From JAZBPO01 sp963691775 (GTDB taxonomy: Bacteria > Pseudomonadota > Gammaproteobacteria > Pseudomonadales > Azotimanducaceae), in NCBI GenBank assembly GCA_963691775.1, contig OY829369.1:2542001-2606000 (forward strand): a DNA stretch of 64,000 nt, given 5' to 3'. A program made the position numbers and the translations under genes. Each line of letters starts with the position of its first letter. Position 1 is the stretch's first letter. Positions 57,496-64,000 of this stretch are shown piece by piece. A model generated the notes under the pieces. The model did not search any database. It was not told the DNA's origin and saw nothing but the letters and a program-made list of their open reading frames with translations.

Positions 57496-60128
57496 CAGAC
57501 TGCGGCCGTGAAGTCGAGAGAAGGATCGATGTCCCGAAGGGCACGCCTGAATTGGTCGACGATCTCGCGAACGGCGCCTGGGGTGTCCGCTTCGAAACGC
57601 AAGGTGAGTGCTGGTGCGGTGTTCGAGGCTCTGATCAGTCCCCATCCGTCCGGATAGTCCACCCGCAGACCATCTATCGTGGTCACGTCCCCCTGGTCGA
57701 GGGCGCCGGCAGAGATCAGTCGACGGACGATCTCGAATTTGCGGACGTCGTCAACGTCGATGCGAATCTCGGGTGTTGCCGTCGTCGTGGGAAAGTCACA
57801 GAAGACCTCGGAGGTTGCGAGGGCCTCGCCGGCGATGATCTCGAGCAGCCGAGCGGCGCTGTACAGGGCGTCGTCGAACCCGTGCCAGCGTTCACTGAAG
57901 CTGATGTGGCCCGAAAGTTCTCCGCCCAGCAGGGCTCCGGTCTCTCGCATCTTTGCTTTCAGGTGAGCATGGCCGGTCTTCCACATGATCGGCCGTCCGC
58001 CGTGTTCTGCGATCAGGCTGTTCAGATGCCGCGAGCACTTCACGTCAAAGATGATGTCGGCTCCCGGATTGCGTCCGACAATGTCCCGCGAGAACAGCAT
58101 CATCAGGCGATCGGGCCAGATGACTTCGCCCTTTTCGTCCACCGCTGCAATGCGATCGCCGTCGCCGTCGAGGGCTAGCCCGAGATCAGCGCCCTCGGTG
58201 CGCACGACCGTTGACAGGTCCTCGAGGTTGGCTGGGTCCGCCGGGTCCGGGTGATGGTTCGGGAAGCTGCCATCGGGTTCGCAGTACAGCGGCAGGACCT
58301 CACACCCCAGCGCCTCCAACAGGCGTGGCCCGACGACGCCGGCGATACCATTGCCGCAATCGATCACGACCTTGAGCGGCTGGGCGAGAGCGATGTCTGA
58401 AGCGATTTCGGCGATGTAGCGCGACACGCCATCTTCCGTCGTCACGCGGCCCAAACCATCCGTGAAGCGGCGTTCGCGGATGCGTTCGCGAATGGCCGCG
58501 ATACGGCCACCTGCCAGACTCTCCCCACTGATGACGATCTTGAAGCCGTTATAGTCGGCGGCGTTATGGCTGCCCGTGACCATGACACCGGAGCGAACGC
58601 TGGTGGTGTGCGTGGTGTGGTAGAGGATAGGCGTCGGAACGTCACCAAGATCGATGACGTCAATCCCCGCGTTGGTCGCGCCTTCTATGAGCGCGCTCTT
58701 GAGGACCGGGGTGCTCATGCGGCAGTCGCCCGCGACCGCAAGGGTCGTCTCGCCCGCTTCCGCCACGAGGCTGCCAACAGCGCGGCCGATGAGTTCGGCG
58801 TGAACCTCGTTCAACTGGTTGCCGACGATGCCGCGGATGTCGTAATCGCGAAAGACCACCTCAGGTGGAAGCTCGGCATCATCGAGCCCATTGCCTGCAG
58901 TGACCGCGGGCGCATCGTCGATATCGAGGAAGGCTTCGACGGGGCTCTCGTCGAGGTCATCTTCAATGACTGGGGGTAGGTCGGTGTTTTCCAGCGCGCC
59001 GTCCCTGGCCCCCGTTCCCTGGCAGTGACCTTGCGATGCGAGAGGCGCATTCGCCCCTCCCGCACCGACTTCGATTTGCTCCGAAAGGTCCACAAGCGTC
59101 GCACCCGCTGATGCGAACTCGTCGAGGGTGAAGTCCCTCGGCGACGTAAGCTGGCGGCCGAGGGCGAGCGCGCCTGCGGATTCCACGAGTCTTTCTAGAT
59201 CGCCCTGAATACCTGCGCGTAGGCGGTGATGGCCGTAGAAGGTCAAACCCGCGCCGAGCAAGATGGCGAGGAGCCATGCGGGCAGCGTCAACAGCGGTGA
59301 TGCAATTGGGGGGGCGGTCGCTGGTTCGTGGACGACGCTCCAATTCCGGACGGCAAGCGCGTGCGTGACCGCCATGCCACTTGCGCCGCTGCCGGCACTC
59401 GTGATTTCGACCGCTGGGTTCGAGCCAAACGTCTGCTGGAGTACGTAGCGGCCTCCTGTCCGGGCGAGCGTTTCGAAGGGTGCAATCAGGATTGCCGCCG
59501 TGAAGGTCACCATCACCGTTCCGGCCGGGCGCCCAGTATCGCCGGGGATTCCTGCCACAACGTTGAGCATGGGGCCGGTGGCGGTCTGGAGGAATTCGGG
59601 CCCGGCGGGTTCACCGTTCTCTGCAGACCGGATCAGGTCGAGGCCGGCGAAGGTTAGCGGCGGCACTTCGTTGAGCGCGATCTCCGCATCTCCACTCCGG
59701 TGGATACGCACTCGAAGTGCCCCCGCGACGGCTTCCTCGTATTGCGCCTCCAGCGCCTTCAGCACGTCTGGCTCGCCGCGTTGCAGTGCGCTCAAGGTCG
59801 CTGGCGACTCGGCCAGCCTGCGGCTGGTCGCGACCAACTGCTCTGCGATGGCGTCTGCCTGCGCTGCTGCAAGTCCTGCGCGGGTCTCTGCAAGCTTGCG
59901 AACGTGAGTGTCGTTCGCTGGTAAGACGACCAGCAGCAGCACGACGATCGAGGCAAGCAGGATGCCGGCAACAATTCCCGCAGCGGCAAGCGCGAAGGCG
60001 CCCGTGATGCGCGTGCTGGCAAACGGATTTCGTACCCGAGCGCGCCCTGCGATTTCGCGGTCTGGCTTCACTTGGGTGGAGAAGCCGCCGCCCTCGGCTG
60101 TGACAGGCGCCTTTGGATTGCCACTCAT
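57495..60128 (-). CDS. algC: Phosphomannomutase/phosphoglucomutase with N-terminal membrane module
   Basis: This interconverts mannose- or glucose-1- and 6-phosphates for exopolysaccharide and LPS sugars. The 877-aa protein is of the long AlgC type. Two predicted transmembrane helices (about residues 43-70 and 280-300) flank an extracytoplasmic domain of about 200 residues. An acidic linker follows. The catalytic mutase domain begins near VVFRDYDIRGIVG, with the phosphoserine loop VTGSHNAADYNGFK (proline replaced by alanine), the metal loop DGDGDR and the sugar-binding GGELSGHISF. The stop overlaps argB; coaBC lies upstream. Confidence 0.92.
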   Translation of the reverse strand: MSGNPKAPVTAEGGGFSTQVKPDREIAGRARVRNPFASTRITGAFALAAAGIVAGILLASIVVLLLVVLPANDTHVRKLAETRAGLAAAQADAIAEQLVATSRRLAESPATLSALQRGEPDVLKALEAQYEEAVAGALRVRIHRSGDAEIALNEVPPLTFAGLDLIRSAENGEPAGPEFLQTATGPMLNVVAGIPGDTGRPAGTVMVTFTAAILIAPFETLARTGGRYVLQQTFGSNPAVEITSAGSGASGMAVTHALAVRNWSVVHEPATAPPIASPLLTLPAWLLAILLGAGLTFYGHHRLRAGIQGDLERLVESAGALALGRQLTSPRDFTLDEFASAGATLVDLSEQIEVGAGGANAPLASQGHCQGTGARDGALENTDLPPVIEDDLDESPVEAFLDIDDAPAVTAGNGLDDAELPPEVVFRDYDIRGIVGNQLNEVHAELIGRAVGSLVAEAGETTLAVAGDCRMSTPVLKSALIEGATNAGIDVIDLGDVPTPILYHTTHTTSVRSGVMVTGSHNAADYNGFKIVISGESLAGGRIAAIRERIRERRFTDGLGRVTTEDGVSRYIAEIASDIALAQPLKVVIDCGNGIAGVVGPRLLEALGCEVLPLYCEPDGSFPNHHPDPADPANLEDLSTVVRTEGADLGLALDGDGDRIAAVDEKGEVIWPDRLMMLFSRDIVGRNPGADIIFDVKCSRHLNSLIAEHGGRPIMWKTGHAHLKAKMRETGALLGGELSGHISFSERWHGFDDALYSAARLLEIIAGEALATSEVFCDFPTTTATPEIRIDVDDVRKFEIVRRLISAGALDQGDVTTIDGLRVDYPDGWGLIRASNTAPALTLRFEADTPGAVREIVDQFRRALRDIDPSLDFTAAV

Positions 60129-60153
60129 CGTTGATGCACTCCAGTTCGGCGCT

Positions 60154-61407
60154 TCAGTCTTTGGCGTGCTGCGTGCCGCACACCGTATCGTGACGCAACG
60201 CTCTGGCCCTCAGACGGTCAGCGATGAGCTTGATGAGCGCCCGCGCGACATCTTGCTTCGTGGCATGCGGTAGAGCGTGCTCGCCCTGTGCATCGATTAC
60301 GGTGACGCGGTTCGTGTCGCTCCCGAAGCCGATCGACCTGTCAGAAACGTCGTTTGCGACGATCAGGTCGACGCCCTTGCTCTCCAGCTTGCGGCGTGCG
60401 TGTGCGATCAGGTGCTCTGTTTCTGCGGCGAAGGCTACTGAGAAAATGTCGGTACGCTCTGCTGTGAGCGTGGCGACGATGTCCGGGTTTGCGACCAGCT
60501 CGACCGTCATGCGGTCGTCTCCTGCCTGCTTTTTCATTTTCTGCTCCGCCACGCTCGCGGGGCGGAAGTCCGCCACGGCTGCCACCGCAACAAGTACATC
60601 TGCGGCGCCGGCGGTGCGCGCTGCGTCGAGCATTTCACAGGCAGTGGTAACGTCAACGCGGTCCACGCCTGCGGGAGTCGACAGTCCTACGGGCCCGGTA
60701 ATGAGCGTTACACGTGCGCCGGCCTCGGCTGCGGCGGTGGCCAGTGCGAACCCCTGCTTGCCGGAACTGTGATTGGACACATAGCGCACCGGATCCAGTG
60801 GTTCCTGCGTCGGTCCTGCGGTGATGATGACGTGTCGGCCCCGCAGGAGGTCCGAAGGCTCGCTGAGCATCGAGCAGACGCGCGCCGTGAGGTCGTCCGG
60901 TTCAAGCATGCGACCCGGGCCAACGTCGCCACAGGCCTGGGCGCCCTCGCCGGGCCCCCAAAGCAGATGACCATCGCGGGTCAGCGTGTCCGCGTTTCGG
61001 CGTGTTGCGGGCGCTTTCCACATTTGCTGGTTCATTGCTGGGGCGATGGCGATCGGTGCGGCCGTTGCAAGACAGGTCGTGGTGAGCAGATCGTCCGCGA
61101 TACCCTGAGCCAGGCGCGCCATGAAGTGAGCCGTCGCGGGTGCGACGAGCACGAGGTCAGCCCAGCGCGCAAGTTCGATGTGTCCCATTGCTGCTTCGGC
61201 TGCCGTATCGAGCAAGCCGGTGCGAACGGGCCGTCCCGTGAGTGCCTGCAGCGTTAGAGGTGTGACAAATTCGGCCGCGCCTCGTGTCATCACGGCCTGA
61301 ACCGCCGCGCCAGCGTCCATGAGGCGGCGAGCGGTTTCGGCACTCTTATAAGCAGCAATGCCGCCGGTGATGCCAAGCACCACCCGTCTGTTCTGAAGGG
61401 GTTGCAT
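60154..61407 (-). CDS. coaBC: Bifunctional phosphopantothenoylcysteine decarboxylase/synthetase
   Basis: CoaBC carries out two steps of coenzyme A synthesis. The 417-aa protein has the CoaC flavoprotein domain (LGITGGIAAYKSAE, with PAMNQQMW and CGDVGPGRM) and the CoaB synthetase domain (ITAGPTQEPLDPVRYVSNHS, SSGKQGFALA, ITGPVGL, KKQAG). Length is normal. It is divergent from radC; the two starts are about 80 bp apart. The usual neighbour dut is not present between coaBC and algC. Confidence 0.96.
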   Translation of the reverse strand: MQPLQNRRVVLGITGGIAAYKSAETARRLMDAGAAVQAVMTRGAAEFVTPLTLQALTGRPVRTGLLDTAAEAAMGHIELARWADLVLVAPATAHFMARLAQGIADDLLTTTCLATAAPIAIAPAMNQQMWKAPATRRNADTLTRDGHLLWGPGEGAQACGDVGPGRMLEPDDLTARVCSMLSEPSDLLRGRHVIITAGPTQEPLDPVRYVSNHSSGKQGFALATAAAEAGARVTLITGPVGLSTPAGVDRVDVTTACEMLDAARTAGAADVLVAVAAVADFRPASVAEQKMKKQAGDDRMTVELVANPDIVATLTAERTDIFSVAFAAETEHLIAHARRKLESKGVDLIVANDVSDRSIGFGSDTNRVTVIDAQGEHALPHATKQDVARALIKLIADRLRARALRHDTVCGTQHAKD

Positions 61408-61488
61408 GATTTCTCGTACGCGGGAGAGTCAAGCGCGGGGGTGAAGATACCATCGGCGATTGTTGTTGGCACCGCAGGGAGGCGGTGG

Positions 61489-62163
61489 GTGGCGATTCAC
61501 GAATGGCCCGAATCGGAGCGTCCTAGAGAGCGACTCGCGTCGCTGGGGGCGAGTGCGCTGAGTGACTCCGAACTACTCGCGGTCCTTCTGCGCACGGGCG
61601 CGGCAGGCCGCAGCGCGCTCGCGCTGGCGCGCGCGCTGCTCCATCGTTTCGGCAGCCTCCGCGGCCTGCTCGTGGCGGTGCCTTCGGAGCTGGCGAGGGA
61701 GCGCGGGATCGGTCCGGCGCGGGTGTGTGAACTGCAGGCGCTTGCGGAGCTGGCGCGGCGGGCCCAGGCGGAGCCTTTGGTGCGTGGTGCTGTGATCGGC
61801 GATCCGGAGTCCCTTAGGCGCTGGTTGCGGGTGCGTCTGCGAGACCTGAAACAGGAAATCTTCGCGATTCTGCTGCTCGACGCGCGTCATCGGGTGATTC
61901 GGTTCCACACTTTGTTTCGAGGTACCGTTGACGGCGCCAGCGTGCATCCCCGTGAAGTGGTGCGAGCAGCGCTCGGCGACGGCGCGGCGGCCGTCATCCT
62001 GGTCCACAATCACCCATCCGGCGTGGCGGAGCCCAGCCGGGCGGATGTTCGCATCACGGCGCGGCTCAAGGCCGGACTTGAGCTGGTCGATGTTCGCCTG
62101 CTTGATCACCTTGTGGTCGGTGATCGCGAGGTCACATCGCTCGCTGAGCGCGGGTTGCTCTAG
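61489..62163 (+). CDS. radC: RadC/YeeS family JAB domain protein
   Basis: The protein has 224 aa from a GTG at 61489, which is preceded by GGGAGG with ideal spacing and gives the classical opening AIHEWPESERPRERLASLGA. The frame extends upstream to 61402 but lacks a good ribosome site. The JAB1/MPN-like metal site is HNHPSG followed by PSRADV. Despite the name, a role in DNA repair is unproven for the family. It is divergent from coaBC and precedes rpmB-rpmG. Confidence 0.94.
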   Translation: MAIHEWPESERPRERLASLGASALSDSELLAVLLRTGAAGRSALALARALLHRFGSLRGLLVAVPSELARERGIGPARVCELQALAELARRAQAEPLVRGAVIGDPESLRRWLRVRLRDLKQEIFAILLLDARHRVIRFHTLFRGTVDGASVHPREVVRAALGDGAAAVILVHNHPSGVAEPSRADVRITARLKAGLELVDVRLLDHLVVGDREVTSLAERGLL

Positions 62164-62173
62164 TTCCGCTCTG

Positions 62174-62202
62174 TTGCCGTGCCAGGGGTGCTCTGGTATA
62201 AA
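62174..62202 (+). promoter_or_regulatory. Sigma-70 type promoter for rpmB-rpmG
   Basis: TTGCCG (62174-62179) and TATAAA (62197-62202) are spaced by 17 bp and lie 80 bp before rpmB. The -35 is identical to that of the atp promoter. Confidence 0.65.
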
Positions 62203-62282
62203 GCCGCGCTCTTTTGCGGGCACCCCCCGCATCACCCGACCGTGGTGCCTAGCCGCCGCGCTCCCGACGAGGTTCGATCGAG

Positions 62283-62519
62283 ATGTCTCAGGTCTGCCAG
62301 GTCACCGGCAAGCGGCCCATGACGGGCAACAATGTTTCGCACGCGCACAACAAAACGCGTCGTCGCTTTTCCCCTAACCTCCATTCGCATCGGTTCTGGG
62401 TCGCAAGTGAGAATCGCTACGTGCGTCTGAAGATTTCCAGCAAGGGCCTGCGCATTATCGACAAGCGCGGCATCGACGTGGTGCTTGCAGAGCTGCGGGC
62501 TCGCGGCGAGAAGGTCTGA
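62283..62519 (+). CDS. rpmB: 50S ribosomal protein L28
   Basis: The product is a 78-aa large-subunit protein, MSQVCQVTGKRPMTGNNVSH, then NKTRRRFSPNLHSHRFW and the C-terminal KGLRIIDKRGID. It has the normal length for the proteobacterial form. A single Cys near the start matches the C-minus type rather than the zinc-ribbon form. rpmG follows after 10 bp. Confidence 0.97.
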   Translation: MSQVCQVTGKRPMTGNNVSHAHNKTRRRFSPNLHSHRFWVASENRYVRLKISSKGLRIIDKRGIDVVLAELRARGEKV

Positions 62520-62529
62520 GGAGGGCAGC

Positions 62530-62685
62530 ATGCGCGACAAGATCAAGTTGGTGTCGAGCGCCGGAACGGGGCACTACTACACCACCGATAAGAACAAGAA
62601 AAACACGCCGGACAAGCTCGAATTCAAAAAGTTCGACCCCGTCGTCCGCAAGCACGTGATCTACAAGGAAGCGAAGATCAAGTGA
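62530..62685 (+). CDS. rpmG: 50S ribosomal protein L33
   Basis: The product is a 51-aa large-subunit protein, MRDKIKLVSSAGTGHYYTTD, then KNKKNTPDKLEFKKFDPVVR. No CxxC pairs are present, so this is the zinc-independent (C-minus) form, like its neighbour L28. GAGGG stands before the ATG. The end of the gene overlaps a perfect inverted repeat. Confidence 0.97.
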   Translation: MRDKIKLVSSAGTGHYYTTDKNKKNTPDKLEFKKFDPVVRKHVIYKEAKIK

Positions 62686-62709
62686 TCTTCGGCCCCGGCG
62701 TTTGCCGGG
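62672..62709. terminator. Double hairpin at the rpmG 3' end
   Basis: Two stems follow each other: CGAAGATCA / TGATCTTCG (62672-62691, perfect 9 bp, spanning the rpmG stop) and CCCGGC-GTTT-GCCGGG (62694-62709, perfect 6 bp). No T run is evident. They lie between convergent genes and probably end transcripts from both sides. Confidence 0.5.
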
Positions 62710-62718
62710 TCGCCGACC

Positions 62719-64000
62719 TCAGCGCGAGTCCACCTCGCGCTGCAGACGGAGGTTCCCGCCTTCGTCCGCCGTCGCCCGCCAGCCAGGGCCGATCCACACC
62801 GTGGAGGTGGCTTCCGTGATGATGGCGGGACCGACGATCGGCTGAGCAGTCTCAAGCCCCCGCCGTTCGACCCGGCGCACGTCGCGCCCAAGCTCCGGCA
62901 CGTGGACGATCGGTGCGACGCTTGCAGTCCCTTTCGTGGCAGGCGAGACGTCTGTCAGATCATCGAGCGGGGCTCCGTCGATGGACACCCTGACACGCAG
63001 CGCACAAATCTCGACGGCCGTACCCAAGCGGTGGCCGTATCGTGTCTCGTGCGCGGTTTCGAATGCGCCGAGGAGCGTCTCAGCGGACAGCTCTTCGGCA
63101 GGCACGCTGAGTGCGAAGGACTGGCCCGCATAGCGTAGCTCGACAGCCCGGTAAAGGCGAACGAACGATCGATCGTGTCCTTCGGAGGCGAGTTCAGCCT
63201 CTCCTTCTTGTTCCAGGGCCCTGAATGCGGCTTCAAGGGCGACCTCGTCGTAGGCAGTGAGCGGCGCGTTGATACTGCGTGTCATCTGGCGCTCCGGGCG
63301 GGCAGCGAGCATGCCGAGTGCAGACAGAACCCCCGCTTGTGCCGGTACCAGAGCGCGCGTCACGCCCAGCACCTCGGCGATGCCGCACAGATGCAGGCCG
63401 CCCGCACCGCCGAAGCAGCAAAGCACCGCATCCCGTGGATCAACGCCCCGGTCAACGGACATCACGCGGACGGCTGCTGCCATGCTCTCGTCGGCAAGGC
63501 GAACTATGCCAGCGGCGGCTTGCAGAGCAGCGTCTCCGGATGCGTGGCCCATGGCAGCGCCGAGCTCCTTGAGCGCGGTGACGGCGTCACTTCTGGAAAG
63601 GCGCAGATGGCCGCCGAGCGTCGCATCGGCGGGCAGACGGCCGAGGACGAGATTTGCATCGGTAACGGTCGGAACCTCGCCACCCTGGCCATAGCAAACA
63701 GGTCCTGGAGATGCGCCTGCGGATTCCGGCCCGACGCGAAGCGCACCCCCCGCGTCGACTCTGGCGAGCGAGCCGCCGCCGGCTCCAATCGTGTGGATTT
63801 CGAGCATTGGAACGGCAACAGGCCAGGGCCCGACGCGGGCGTTCGTAGTGAGTACTCGCTCTTTCCCGATGAGAGCAACGTCGGTAGATGTGCCGCCCAT
63901 GTCGAAGGTGAGCAGCTGCGAAATGCCGGCTAGCCGCGCGACGCGCTCGGCGGCGGCTATGCCGCCCGCGGGGCCCGACAGCAGCAGGTTCACGGCGCGG
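62719..64000 (-). CDS. Hydantoinase A/oxoprolinase family protein, C-terminal part
   Basis: About 427 residues of a hydantoinase/5-oxoprolinase-like enzyme are visible; the N-terminus lies beyond the window end. The GTG at 63993 is only an internal codon, since the frame continues upstream without a stop. Motifs are VNLLLSGPAGGIAAAERV, LLTFDMGGTSTDVALIG, FGGAGGLHLCGIAEVLG and the C-terminal VGPAIITEATSTVWIGPGW. Such proteins hydrolyse ring amides such as hydantoins or 5-oxoproline with ATP, usually with a B subunit whose gene I cannot see here. Confidence 0.9.
   Translation of the reverse strand, partial: RAVNLLLSGPAGGIAAAERVARLAGISQLLTFDMGGTSTDVALIGKERVLTTNARVGPWPVAVPMLEIHTIGAGGGSLARVDAGGALRVGPESAGASPGPVCYGQGGEVPTVTDANLVLGRLPADATLGGHLRLSRSDAVTALKELGAAMGHASGDAALQAAAGIVRLADESMAAAVRVMSVDRGVDPRDAVLCCFGGAGGLHLCGIAEVLGVTRALVPAQAGVLSALGMLAARPERQMTRSINAPLTAYDEVALEAAFRALEQEGEAELASEGHDRSFVRLYRAVELRYAGQSFALSVPAEELSAETLLGAFETAHETRYGHRLGTAVEICALRVRVSIDGAPLDDLTDVSPATKGTASVAPIVHVPELGRDVRRVERRGLETAQPIVGPAIITEATSTVWIGPGWRATADEGGNLRLQREVDSR

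Overview
This window is the replication-origin region of a GC-rich gammaproteobacterial chromosome. The evidence is the order gyrB-recF-dnaN-dnaA (minus strand) / oriC / rpmH-rnpA-yidD-yidC-mnmE (plus strand), followed by mnmG-rsmG-parA-parB, a complete atpIBEFHAGDC operon, glmU and glmS. The far end carries a Pseudomonas/Xanthomonas-like block of yicC-gmk-rpoZ-spoT, rph-pyrE, slmA-argB-algC-coaBC and radC-rpmB-rpmG. The presence of slmA, ubiC/ubiA, an algC-type phosphomutase and sigma-54-controlled rtcBA all point to Gammaproteobacteria. I cannot assign a genus.

Layout. 1-5172: replication genes on the minus strand (gyrB is cut by the window edge); two perfect 14-bp parS palindromes lie inside recF. 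5200-5700: oriC with DnaA boxes and AT-rich blocks. 5694-9621: ribosomal protein L34, RNase P protein, YidD/YidC membrane insertion and the tRNA-modifying MnmE. 9622-15301: a less conserved stretch with an orphan secreted protein, a DUF3047 protein, an S9 peptidase lipoprotein, a short degenerate tandem repeat, a 71-aa protein, a Kazal-like lipoprotein and a COG3618 amidohydrolase. 15377-19741: mnmG-rsmG-parA-parB, each coupled by start/stop overlap up to parA. 19826-27237: ATP synthase operon with promoter and terminator. 27253-32801: glmU, glmS, uvrD. 32824-37114: two tandem TRAP binding-protein paralogues facing a convergent dctQM pair. 37213-38714: ubiCA, with an intact IS3-family (IS407-like) element inserted 5 bp upstream of the ubiC start. 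40048-44936: rubredoxin, a half-size UPF0016 protein, a DAACS symporter, recG and a YeeZ-like SDR protein. 44949-49113: an RNA-repair locus of CARF-type activator rtcR divergent from rtcB-rtcA, with a good sigma-54 promoter, two candidate RtcR operators and a frameshifted rtcA. 49126-53633: ridA, spoT, rpoZ, gmk, yicC. 53781-62685: rph, pyrE, a DUF4124 protein, slmA, argB, algC, coaBC, radC, rpmB, rpmG. 62719-64000: the C-terminal part of a hydantoinase A/5-oxoprolinase-type enzyme cut by the window edge.

Most of the window is core chromosome. The points that deserve attention are the parS sites embedded in recF FHVE motifs, the regulatory architecture and decay of the Rtc RNA-repair operon, the IS insertion in front of ubiCA, the duplicated TRAP binding proteins, and several small or secreted genes of unknown function. 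I saw no tRNA, rRNA, CRISPR array or prophage. All calls come from reading the sequence; no database search or alignment was run.
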